Source of the DNA: DASVCS01 sp036381495
GTDB taxonomy: Bacteria; Gemmatimonadota; Gemmatimonadetes; Longimicrobiales; RSA9
Reading direction: 5' to 3'
DNA: 27,995 nucleotides
NCBI GenBank assembly: GCA_036381495.1
Contig: DASVCS010000044.1
Coordinates: 1 to 27,995 of the forward strand
Numbering within the stretch: the stretch's first letter is position 1; every line of letters starts with the position of its first letter. A program made the translations under genes and the position numbers. This document shows positions 13,173 through 19,792 of this stretch, piece after piece. The notes under the pieces were generated by a model. It saw only the letters and a program-made list of their open reading frames with translations, was not told the origin of the DNA and did no database searches.

Positions 13173-15134
13173 TCATCCTCCGCTGGCGGCGGTGCGCTTC
13201 CGCGGCTTCGCCTCCTTCGACTTCTTCAGTGCTTCACGCCAAGCCGCGATGCGCCGTGCCTGCTTCTCGTCTCGGCTTGGCTCCCGCGAGGCGTCGGTCT
13301 TCGTCCGCTGCACCTTCGCGGCGAGATCCGGATCACGCGCAAGCACAGAAGCTGGTGCAACCGCCGCCAGCCGCTTTATTCGTTCGTTCTGCTCTCGGTC
13401 GGCTTTGCGTTGCGCACGCCTCTCCCGCTCGGTCTCCCGGGCGTCGCCGACGTCGCGGTAGCCTGTCTTCTCGACGCAGGGCATCCAGCCAATGAGTCGG
13501 TCCTCGGCATCGTGAACCCAGATGCCGCTGCGGTGCAGGCCCCGCGGACCCGGATCGTAATAGATGATCACCTTGCGGTTGAGCGGCGTCGTGCGGCGGC
13601 GGATCTCGGCCGCTACATGCTCATCATAGTAGGTGTTGTGGAACAGCTGGATGGCGAACGTATCGTGCGACGGCGTCGCCTTCCGGGACAGCATCAGGAA
13701 GCGAGCAGCATCGATCGCCGAGATCCACGTGATGTCGATGCGCTTCCCGTAGCTGGCTTGGAAGGTCTCCGCCGGGCTCCGGCCGCCGCAATTCGCCCCT
13801 CGGCTGGGCCGCTGGTTCATGCCCTCGACCGCCCGGGCGACCGCGGCACGGAAGACATCGATGGGCACCGCTTCGGTGCCACCCTGTTCGGGACGCCGGT
13901 CCGGCGCGGAACCGACATACGCGGCCGGCGGGAGGTCTGGATCGGCACGCAGCTCATCCTCCAGCGGCCCGAACGAGCGCTCGTGTCGGCCCTTCGAGGT
14001 GGGCCTCTCGGGGACGAAGAAGCGGACCTTGATACCGTGCTTTACGAAGACGCCCGGGAGTTCTCCTTCGCGCTCCTTGCCGCGGTAGCGGTTCTCTGAG
14101 CCGGCGGTCAGCTCCTTGGCGATGAAGCCGGAACCATTGTCGAAACGGAGCTCGTCGGGGAGACCATACTTGCGGATCATACTGCCCGCGCATCGGCGCA
14201 CGGCTCCCGAGTTCTCGAAGTGGTCGATCTCGTAGCCGAGGACGAATCCGGAAAACTCATCGACGAGCGTGATGATCTCCGGCCGGCCTTTCCGCCCGTC
14301 TTCCCACTCGATCAACCAGTCCGCCGTGTGGCCGTCACCCGTTACGATCTCGTAGGCGTGCAGCTTCGACCGGTCCCGCTCCCGGTGGAGCTGGGCGAGG
14401 CGGTGGGCCTTCGGCCCCTCGCGTGCGAGAACGATCGTACCTGCCCGGATGTCACGGCGCAGGATCCGACGCACCGTGCTTTCGGAGGGGATCTTAGTAT
14501 CGGCCGGGAGGGTGAGGCGGCCGTTGTTCAGATCCCGCATCATCCTGCGGTAGGCTGTGCTGAGAGGCGGTTGCTTCTGGTTGCCCCAGTACCTAGCGAA
14601 GAACGTCGCGAAGAATGGATTCTCCTGGGTGTACCGCGGGCGCTGGGTGCCGGCGGCTGCGTGGCAGAGGGCCGCCTCCCAGTCTCTCCGCGGCAGGTCG
14701 CGCACTCGCCGGCGCCATGCGTGAACCGTGGACGGAGCTACGCCGTAACGCTCGGAGACTTCGCTGATCGCGTCGGTGATGCCATGCCCCCGTGCCGTGA
14801 GTGACTCGACCTCGACAAGAATTCCCACGATCCGGTTGATGCGCTCGCGCGATGCGCGATCGGCGTGCAGCAGGCGCATGCGTGCCTGATCGAGGCCGGT
14901 AGAATCGTCCCGCTCTTGGCCGATGCGCTGCTCGAGCTCGAGGACTGCTTCCGGGCCAAGGTGCGGCAGGAGCTCGCTTACGGAGTACCGGTGCGCATGG
15001 GGGCCACCGCCGTTCACCAGCGGCACTATGCCGTGCCTACGGAGCCACTTGGAGATGCCGCTCGCGCTGCCCGGGAGACCGGGCAGCCCCACCAGGACGG
15101 CGGCACGCACCTGATCAACCCCGCGGTTGGTCAT
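13173..15134 (-). CDS. A: MuA-like DDE transposase
   Basis: 653 aa, close to Mu A (663). N-terminal Mu DNA-binding domain (LVGLPGLPGSASGISKWLRRHG, about residues 14-36), a second HTH region (ISEVSERYGVAPSTVHAWRRRV, about 123-144), RNase-H-fold catalytic core with D267 (GDGHTAD), D332 (RFDNGSGF) and E385 (KGRHERSFG), spacings almost those of Mu (D269, D336, E392), a beta-barrel domain, and a basic C-terminal tail (ending KPRKRTAASGG) where Mu A contacts MuB. ATG 15134 overlaps the TGA of the 36-aa gene (ATGA) and opens directly into the DNA-binding domain, so the longer upstream frame is rejected. All catalytic residues are present, so the element is probably transposition-competent. Confidence 0.95.
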   Translation of the reverse strand: MTNRGVDQVRAAVLVGLPGLPGSASGISKWLRRHGIVPLVNGGGPHAHRYSVSELLPHLGPEAVLELEQRIGQERDDSTGLDQARMRLLHADRASRERINRIVGILVEVESLTARGHGITDAISEVSERYGVAPSTVHAWRRRVRDLPRRDWEAALCHAAAGTQRPRYTQENPFFATFFARYWGNQKQPPLSTAYRRMMRDLNNGRLTLPADTKIPSESTVRRILRRDIRAGTIVLAREGPKAHRLAQLHRERDRSKLHAYEIVTGDGHTADWLIEWEDGRKGRPEIITLVDEFSGFVLGYEIDHFENSGAVRRCAGSMIRKYGLPDELRFDNGSGFIAKELTAGSENRYRGKEREGELPGVFVKHGIKVRFFVPERPTSKGRHERSFGPLEDELRADPDLPPAAYVGSAPDRRPEQGGTEAVPIDVFRAAVARAVEGMNQRPSRGANCGGRSPAETFQASYGKRIDITWISAIDAARFLMLSRKATPSHDTFAIQLFHNTYYDEHVAAEIRRRTTPLNRKVIIYYDPGPRGLHRSGIWVHDAEDRLIGWMPCVEKTGYRDVGDARETERERRAQRKADREQNERIKRLAAVAPASVLARDPDLAAKVQRTKTDASREPSRDEKQARRIAAWREALKKSKEAKPRKRTAASGG

Positions 15135-15241
15135 GCAGCGGCGGCCCCGTCCGTCTGCATGCCCCGAGGTTCCGCGCACTCGGTGCAGCTGTAGATCGCT
15201 GTTAGATCATCCACGTCGGCCGGGTCGATCCAGGGCCTCAT
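15131..15241 (-). CDS. 36-aa CxxC microprotein between ner and transposase
   Basis: Begins ATG 15241, overlapping the ner stop (ATGA), and ends TGA 15131, overlapping the transposase start (ATGA). Sequence features: acidic N-terminal half (WIDPADVDDLTAIY) and a single CTEC motif, which could bind a metal as half of a zinc site or join in a dimer. Both junctions being four-base overlaps strongly supports translation. No family recognised; it could simply be a coupling leader that sets transposase level. Confidence 0.65.
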   Translation of the reverse strand: MRPWIDPADVDDLTAIYSCTECAEPRGMQTDGAAAA

Positions 15242-15483
15242 ACCGGTGCACCCTCCGTTTTGTTGTCCGGGTATCGATCCGGCCAGATTTCCGCCGGGGT
15301 CCGCCCGAGCACTTCGGCCACAGCCTCTTCCACGCGGCGACTCCGGCGGTTCCGGTAGCGGATCGTCGCGGAGACAGCGCTTGGTGTGATGCATAGGCTT
15401 CGGGCAATCTGCGTGAGCGAGCTGCCGCGGATCCTTACTTCAGCCTTGATACGCTCATGATGCCAGCGTTCCAGCCTTCCCAT
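15238..15483 (-). CDS. ner: Ner-like early regulator (Nlp family)
   Basis: 81 aa. RWHHERIKAEVRIRGSSL, TQIARSLCITPSAVSATIRYR and VAEVLGRTPAEIWPDRY correspond point by point with Mu Ner and the Nlp/SfsB family, lambda-Cro-like DNA-binding proteins. Ner in Mu represses both the early and the repressor promoter after lytic onset. An ATG with a perfect GGAGGTGA site upstream makes the start certain. It is the first gene of the early operon, divergent from the repressor across a 112-base switch region with two dyads, exactly the Mu c/ner layout. Confidence 0.9.
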   Translation of the reverse strand: MGRLERWHHERIKAEVRIRGSSLTQIARSLCITPSAVSATIRYRNRRSRRVEEAVAEVLGRTPAEIWPDRYPDNKTEGAPV

Positions 15484-15509
15484 CGGTCACCTCCGATCTG
15501 GTTGTCCGA

Positions 15510-15590
15510 AAAGAGTTAATATGTTGACGTAAAGATGTCAACATGCGTGGTCGGCACCACCTTGGCACTCTTGAGCCAAGCCGCTATTTT
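15510..15590. promoter_or_regulatory. Lysogeny switch: divergent early and repressor promoters with two dyads
   Basis: Dyad one ATGTTGAC, 8 bases, GTCAACAT (15521-15544) overlaps a minus-strand TTGACA -35 for the ner operon (-10 candidates TTAACT or TATTAA near 15514-15521). Dyad two CTTGGC, 8 bases, GCCAAG (15561-15580) overlaps the plus-strand promoter TTGGCA (15562-15567), 17 bp, TATTTT (15585-15590) for the repressor. Equal 8-base spacers and 38-bp centre distance suggest two operators for two different dimers, plausibly repressor and Ner. Confidence 0.65.
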
Positions 15591-15595
15591 TCTGT

Positions 15596-16120
15596 ATGCA
15601 GACGACGGGTGAAACGTCAGAATCGCGGATGTCGGCACCCCTGGGGCCAGCCGGATTTGCACAGCGACTCGACATGATCCGTGAAGGGCTGGGCCTCTCG
15701 GTTCATGCCTTCGCCCAGCGCTGCGGTGTCCCGAATACGGCCATGCGCAATTACCTGGCTGGACAGAGCTTCCCCAGCCTGGAGAATCTCTATGCCATTG
15801 CGCGGGCAGTAGATGTGTCACTCGACTGGCTGGTGCGCGGTCAGATCCACCCTCCGGGGGTGGACCGGAAGCTGTTGGCCAACGTTCTTGATATCGAAAT
15901 GGAGCTGTTCTTCGGCGGGGCGCTGCCAGAAGAGCAGCGGCACAACCTCGTCAGGAATCTCGCAGATTTCGCAATCGTGTTCTACAGCCTCGCAACGGCA
16001 GGCGGTCCCGACGGAGTGTTGACGGTCAGACAGTTGCGTGAGAAGGCCGAACAACTTCAGAGGGTTATGCAACAGGTCCGCGGGAGTTCCAACGAAGCAC
16101 AGATCGACGACCAGGAATAG
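15596..16120 (+). CDS. XRE-type phage repressor
   Basis: 174 aa from ATG 15596; ATG 15629 (163 aa) is the alternative. The helix-turn-helix domain spans about residues 20-80 (FAQRLDMIREGLGLSVHAFAQRCGVPNTAMRNYL, then YAIARAVDVSLDWLVRG), followed by a helical oligomerisation region (ELFFGGALPEEQRHNLVRNL). The predicted promoter would start transcription at about 15597, so either the mRNA begins at the first ATG or translation begins at 15629; neither ATG has a good ribosome site. It is divergent from ner, which is the position of Mu c. After the TAG stop the same frame remains open for 23 sense codons, then meets a second TAG in identical context. Confidence 0.85.
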   Translation: MQTTGETSESRMSAPLGPAGFAQRLDMIREGLGLSVHAFAQRCGVPNTAMRNYLAGQSFPSLENLYAIARAVDVSLDWLVRGQIHPPGVDRKLLANVLDIEMELFFGGALPEEQRHNLVRNLADFAIVFYSLATAGGPDGVLTVRQLREKAEQLQRVMQQVRGSSNEAQIDDQE

Positions 16121-16228
16121 CTCACGGGCTCCTGGGTCGAGGCGCGCGGCGTCCCGGATTGGTCGGTGGCGGATGCCCAGGCACTGGAATAGCTATTCCT
16201 GGCGAGCAATCCCCGCGTGCCTAACTGA
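16121..16228 (+). other. In-frame continuation of the repressor beyond an amber stop
   Basis: Downstream of the TAG at 16118-16120 the repressor frame reads protein-like sequence (LTGSWVEARG, then DWSVADAQALE) to a second TAG at 16190-16192, then LFLASNPRVPN to a TGA at 16226-16228. Both amber codons sit in the same nine bases GGAATAGCT, and CAG (Gln) at each would give a smooth C-terminus. The second stop lies in a 14-bp perfect palindrome (16186-16199). Other genes of the element use TAG as a normal stop (129-aa gene, head gene T), so general recoding is unlikely. Confidence 0.4.
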
Positions 16229-16285
16229 TCGCACGCAAGTTAATACCTCCACGCAGTTTCTACCGAAGAGCTGGTCGGAAAGCCA

Positions 16286-16327
16286 AGTCCAGATTTCGTT
16301 GATGACGACATCAACGAAATCTGGACT
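16286..16327. repeat. 42-bp palindrome made of two inverted transposase-binding sites
   Basis: Perfect 19-bp arms (AGTCCAGATTTCGTTGATG on the left) around a 4-base centre. Each arm holds a copy of the element's end motif (CAACGAAATCTGGAC, one base different from L1/L2): 16287-16301 reversed and 16312-16326 direct. Only the reversed copy has the orientation expected at the right end. Confidence 0.85.
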
Positions 16328-16432
16328 AGCATCGCTTCGTCCGGAGGGGTGAGCCGTCGTAACTCCTTCTGCGACAACATCCTATGCAAAATCCTGGAAA
16401 ATCCCGTAGAATCCCGGTTGGAAACAACCCTG

Positions 16433-16457
16433 TTCTAGATTTTGTTGGTGTGTGACA
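16433..16457. other. Right attachment end with terminal transposase site (R1)
   Basis: Read inward from 16457, TGTCACACA is followed by CCAACAAAATCTAGA, matching the left end at 20 of 24 positions. A GGTTG-GAAA-CAACC hairpin (16416-16429) lies immediately inside. After the end comes the target duplication CATCA. Confidence 0.8.
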
Positions 16458-16462
16458 CATCA
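16458..16462. repeat. Right copy of 5-bp target-site duplication CATCA
   Basis: Identical to 3871-3875, and directly follows the right terminal GACA of the element. Confidence 0.85.
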
Positions 16463-16606
16463 GGGGAGGGAGCTGCTCGAACGCGCGATCAGACGGCTGA
16501 AGCTGTATGACAACGGCGAGGCGGCGGATGCTCATGCCGGGCGGCGGCCGAGCGCGGGCGCTCATCGCGCACGCGCTCGCGCACGAGCTTCTATCCGGCC
16601 GCCGCC

Positions 16607-17764
16607 TCACCCGCCCGCCGCCACCGGGTCCTTCAACTGGAGCAGTTCGTTCGCGATGTTCTTGCGGTAGGCGTCGTAGAGCGTCTTCAGCTCCTTGTAC
16701 TCGTCGGACTGGGGGTCGAGTCCCTCGAGCCGCTGGCGCAGGTCCTCGGCTTTCCGGCGGTACCGGAGGTCGTTGTAGAGCGCGAGGCCGTCGGAGAGCG
16801 CCTGGACGGCCTGCCCGGTCCGGTCGCCCTTGGGATAGAAGCGTTCGAGGACGGCCGCCGTCGCGTAGGTCGGCTGGAACCCCTCGAGCCCATCCCGCTC
16901 GCGGCCGTCGATGCTCACGATCATGTACGGCGCATCGCCGTGGTACGGCTGGCCGGTCTGCCGGTCCGCGAGGACGCGGCGCTGGCGCTGGTCGGGACCC
17001 TCGGTCACCACGGCGACGCGGTAGCCTTCCAGCTCGTGCGCGTGCTTGTCATTGTAGATGACGGCGCTCCTCGCGACATCCGGCATGGTGTCCGGCGGCA
17101 GGAACCGCAGCGGGAGGTCGTCATCGAGGAAGGCGTCGCTCTCGGCGAGCGCGTCGCCGAGGTCACCGGCGATCCGGAGCAGCACGGACCCGGCGAGCAG
17201 GTACGCGGCGGCCGGCGCGAAGATGGGCAGCCCGCCCGCGCTCTGGAACAGGTCGGCCACGTGGTCGATCACGCGCCGGTCGAACGAGTCCACGACGAGC
17301 TGGAAGCTGGTGAACAGCGTCTCCGTCGTGACCGCCGGGCTGTAGTAGACGATGGGCGTGCCGGCCGCGAGCGCTCCCGGCTCGTAGAGCTTCCTGTCCT
17401 CGATCTTCTCGACGATCTGGTTCATCGCCCGCGGCGCCGCGTCCACGGTCACCAGGTCCTTGACCGCGGAGACGGCGAGCAGTCCGGGCTTCGGGCCGAT
17501 CGGCAGCCAGCGGCCGGGCGCATCGCCCGTGTAGATGCTGAAGATCTCGAGGCTGAGCGGCCGGCCGATCCCGATCGGGGCGTATTCCCCCGGACTCGCC
17601 GCCGCAATCGCCTCGGCGACGGCGTGGCCGGTCGTCGTGCCGGCGCGGAAGGCCAGCTCCGTGGCGGGCTTCTCCCGCAGCCGCGCCATGTCATCGTGCC
17701 GGGCTCGCTCGGCCAGCTCGTGCGCCGGAACCAGGATGTCCCCCACTGCGAACGCTACCGCCAT
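16607..17764 (-). CDS. Unrecognised 385-aa protein
   Basis: Start ATG 17764 is fixed by a perfect GGAGGTGG site. The first residues, MAVAFAVGDILVPAHELAERA, are not a clear signal peptide. Phrases include GTTTGHAVAEAIAAASPGEYAP, PIGPKPGLLAVSAVKDLVTVD, PIVYYSPAVTTETLFTSFQ, a hydrophobic glycine/alanine stretch FAPAAAYLLAGSVLLRIAGD, MIVSIDGRERDGLEGFQPTY, and a charged helical C-terminus (DLRQRLEGLDPQSDEYKELKTL). It may have a beta-sandwich core and a coiled-coil tail, but I cannot name a family. It is divergent from a signal-less HtrA protease across 583 bases. The mobile element inserted 149 bases downstream of its stop, leaving it intact. Confidence 0.75.
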   Translation of the reverse strand: MAVAFAVGDILVPAHELAERARHDDMARLREKPATELAFRAGTTTGHAVAEAIAAASPGEYAPIGIGRPLSLEIFSIYTGDAPGRWLPIGPKPGLLAVSAVKDLVTVDAAPRAMNQIVEKIEDRKLYEPGALAAGTPIVYYSPAVTTETLFTSFQLVVDSFDRRVIDHVADLFQSAGGLPIFAPAAAYLLAGSVLLRIAGDLGDALAESDAFLDDDLPLRFLPPDTMPDVARSAVIYNDKHAHELEGYRVAVVTEGPDQRQRRVLADRQTGQPYHGDAPYMIVSIDGRERDGLEGFQPTYATAAVLERFYPKGDRTGQAVQALSDGLALYNDLRYRRKAEDLRQRLEGLDPQSDEYKELKTLYDAYRKNIANELLQLKDPVAAGG

Positions 17765-18347
17765 GATCCACCTCCGTCGTGGTGATCGTGAAGACGACGA
17801 GTCGCGGAAACAGCCCGGGTCGACGACCGGGGCGGCACCCCGGTCCCCCGCGGGCCACGGGCGCAGTTCCTTTCGTGTAGAGCTGGTGTGGAGCCGCGCG
17901 GCGTCGCCGGAAACGCCGCAGTGGGATGCCGGATCCGCCTCCGCCCGCGTCGGTCGCCGGGGGCGGTGCACGTGGGCGCCGACCGGCAACCGGGATCGAA
18001 CAGACGTCGAGGTCCGGCGAACTTCGTGCGGCGGCTGAATCTAGGTGGCGGGATGATGCGGCGTCAACGGGAGGCGCGTACTTCCGCCGCGGGTCGGATC
18101 ACTTCGACGCGTCGGTCCGGGGAGCGACGTCGCGAGCGCGCCAGTCGCCCGGCGGTCCGCGAGGTAGCACGGATCCGGGCGCCCCGCGCACACCTCTTGC
18201 GCCCTCCGTCCTCGCGGTGGCCGGCCGGGCCGCCGAAGCGCTCCGGCCGCCGCAGTCCGGGCGGGAGGCGGCGCGGCGCTTCGCGGGCGACCGCGCGCCC
18301 GCCCCCGGTCACGCTCCACCCTCGATCACGGTCCACGGGAGGCGATC
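17765..18347. other. Long divergent intergenic region, no convincing gene
   Basis: 583 bases between the 385-aa gene and the HtrA-like gene. Open frames across it are arginine/glycine/proline-rich, typical of GC-rich shadows. The promoters of both flanking genes should lie here but no clear boxes are visible. Confidence 0.5.
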
Positions 18348-19634
18348 ATGAAGCGGGCACCATCGAGCGAAGCGTTCCAGGAGGCGATCGCCGGGGTCCT
18401 CCCGTCGGTCGTCTTCATCCAGGTCGAGGCCGTGCCGCGCGGGCTGCTGCTGGTCCCGCCGTACGGCGAGCCGACGCAGATCGGGCCGGTCCCGGTGGGC
18501 GCCGGCTCGGGGATGCTGCTCGACGCCGAGGGCCACATCCTGACGAGTGCGCACGCGCTCCAGCGGGCGGACCGCGTGACCGCGACGCTGTATGACGGCC
18601 GCCAGCTCGAGGCGCGCGTCGTCGCGTTCGACCCCGCGACGGATGTGGCCGTGGCGAGTGTCGAGGCGGATGCGCTCCCCGCCGCGACGCTGGGCGATTC
18701 CGATACACTCGAAGTCGGGCAGTGGGTGCTCGCCGTCGGCAGTCCACTCGGGCTGCGCTTCAGTGCGACGGTCGGGATCGTGAGCGCGACGGGGCGCGCG
18801 ATCGGGATCCTGTCGCACGCGGCCGAGCCCCACCGCGCCGCGCCGCTCGAGGCGTTCGTCCAGACCGATGCCGCGATCAACCCCGGCAACTCGGGCGGTC
18901 CACTGGTCGACCTCGACGGCCGCATCGTCGCCATGAACACCGCGATCGTGAGCCCGACCGGCGCGTTCACCGGCGTCGGCTTCGCAGTGCCGATCAACCT
19001 CGCGCGACGTGTCGCCGAGGACCTGATCCGCCACGGCGAGGTCCGTCGCGCGTACCTCGGCGTGGCGCTCTCCGATGTCGACGTCGCGGACATCGAGGTC
19101 TACCGGCTCCCCGGCCCGGAGGGCGCCGAAGTGATTCACCTCGAAGAGGACAGTCCGGCGGCCCGCGCCGGCATCGACCTCGGCGACGTCATCGTCGGCG
19201 TCGATGACACGAAAGTCCGGATCGCGAGCGATTTCCAGGCCGCGCTGGTCGCCCGCCAGCCGGGCGACCGCGTGCGCCTGCACGTCATCCGCTACGGCGA
19301 GGAACACGACATCCCCGTCGAGCTGGGGCTCATCACGTCCGGCGTCCGGCCCGAGCCCTCGGCGCCCGTGGCCGACGAGACACAGGCCAACCTCGGTTTC
19401 GCCGCCGCCGAAGAGGCCGGCCGCATCATCATCGCCGCGGTCCAGCCCTTCTCGCCCGCCGCCCGTGCCGGCATCCGGCCCGGCCAGGTCGTCCAGGCCG
19501 TCAACCGCCAGCCCGTCCACTCCGCCGCCGAGTTCGTCAACGCATTGCAGGGCCTGCGGCAGGACGCGCTCTCGCTCATCGTCGAGGATCCACAGGCCGG
19601 GCGGACCATCATCAACTACAGGGTGCGGCCTTAG
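18348..19634 (+). CDS. HtrA/DegP-type trypsin-like serine protease with two PDZ domains, no signal peptide
   Basis: 428 aa. Catalytic triad H69 (ILTSAHAL), D99 (DPATDVAVA) and S182 (INPGNSGGPLVD) all present. First PDZ about residues 236-330 (YLGVALSDVD, AGIDLGDVIVGVD), second about 345-428 (AGIRPGQVVQAVN), as in DegP/DegQ. Family members degrade or refold damaged proteins, usually in the periplasm. Here translation starts at ATG 18348 with GGAGG six bases upstream and the protein enters the protease fold at once (FQEAIAGVLPSVVFIQVEAV): no signal peptide or membrane anchor, so it is probably cytosolic, unless a leader is missed. Divergent from the 385-aa unknown, which could be a partner or substrate. 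Confidence 0.9.
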   Translation: MKRAPSSEAFQEAIAGVLPSVVFIQVEAVPRGLLLVPPYGEPTQIGPVPVGAGSGMLLDAEGHILTSAHALQRADRVTATLYDGRQLEARVVAFDPATDVAVASVEADALPAATLGDSDTLEVGQWVLAVGSPLGLRFSATVGIVSATGRAIGILSHAAEPHRAAPLEAFVQTDAAINPGNSGGPLVDLDGRIVAMNTAIVSPTGAFTGVGFAVPINLARRVAEDLIRHGEVRRAYLGVALSDVDVADIEVYRLPGPEGAEVIHLEEDSPAARAGIDLGDVIVGVDDTKVRIASDFQAALVARQPGDRVRLHVIRYGEEHDIPVELGLITSGVRPEPSAPVADETQANLGFAAAEEAGRIIIAAVQPFSPAARAGIRPGQVVQAVNRQPVHSAAEFVNALQGLRQDALSLIVEDPQAGRTIINYRVRP

Positions 19635-19792
19635 AGCGGTCGTCGCGTCATTTCGGAGTCACACGCGCCCGCGCACCGAGCGCGGCGAGCGGCCGCACGG
19701 CTCGGAACCGGCGGCCGAGCCACACGGGAGCGGCGTCGTGGCCCGGCGCGGCGACCCGCTCGGCGGCCGTGCATCCACGCGGGCCAGGCGCC

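Larger units (their letters stand above)
3876..16457 (-). mobile_element. Compact Mu-like transposable prophage or satellite element, 12,582 bp
   Basis: Left end at 3876 starts TGTCGCGCGCCAACG; right end read inward from 16457 starts TGTCACACACCAACA. The two ends agree at 20 of the first 24 positions, all four differences being G versus A. The flanks carry an identical 5-bp target duplication CATCA. Transposase-binding-like sites with core AACGAAATCT occur twice at the left end and twice, in opposite orientation, in the right end region, with a variant copy in the right terminal repeat. Inside are repressor, Ner, MuA, MuB, GemA, two Mor-like regulators, tail chaperones, tape measure, head protein T and protease I. 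Mu itself is about 37 kb; the DNA-packaging, portal, tail sheath, baseplate, fibre and lysis genes are missing here. It inserted in the gap between the 385-aa gene and the MerR promoter, damaging neither coding region. Confidence 0.9.

Noticed and set aside
15596..16228. Alternative genetic code (TAG read as glutamine) for the element
   Set aside because: Other genes of the same element (head gene T, the 129-aa gene) end at TAG followed at once by the next signal, so TAG is a working stop.
16463..16606. ELLERAIRRLKLYDNGEAAD-like peptide just right of the element, possibly a gene broken by the insertion
   Set aside because: Joining the two flanks leaves no start codon and an upstream stop at 3829, and the peptide soon degenerates; probably chance.
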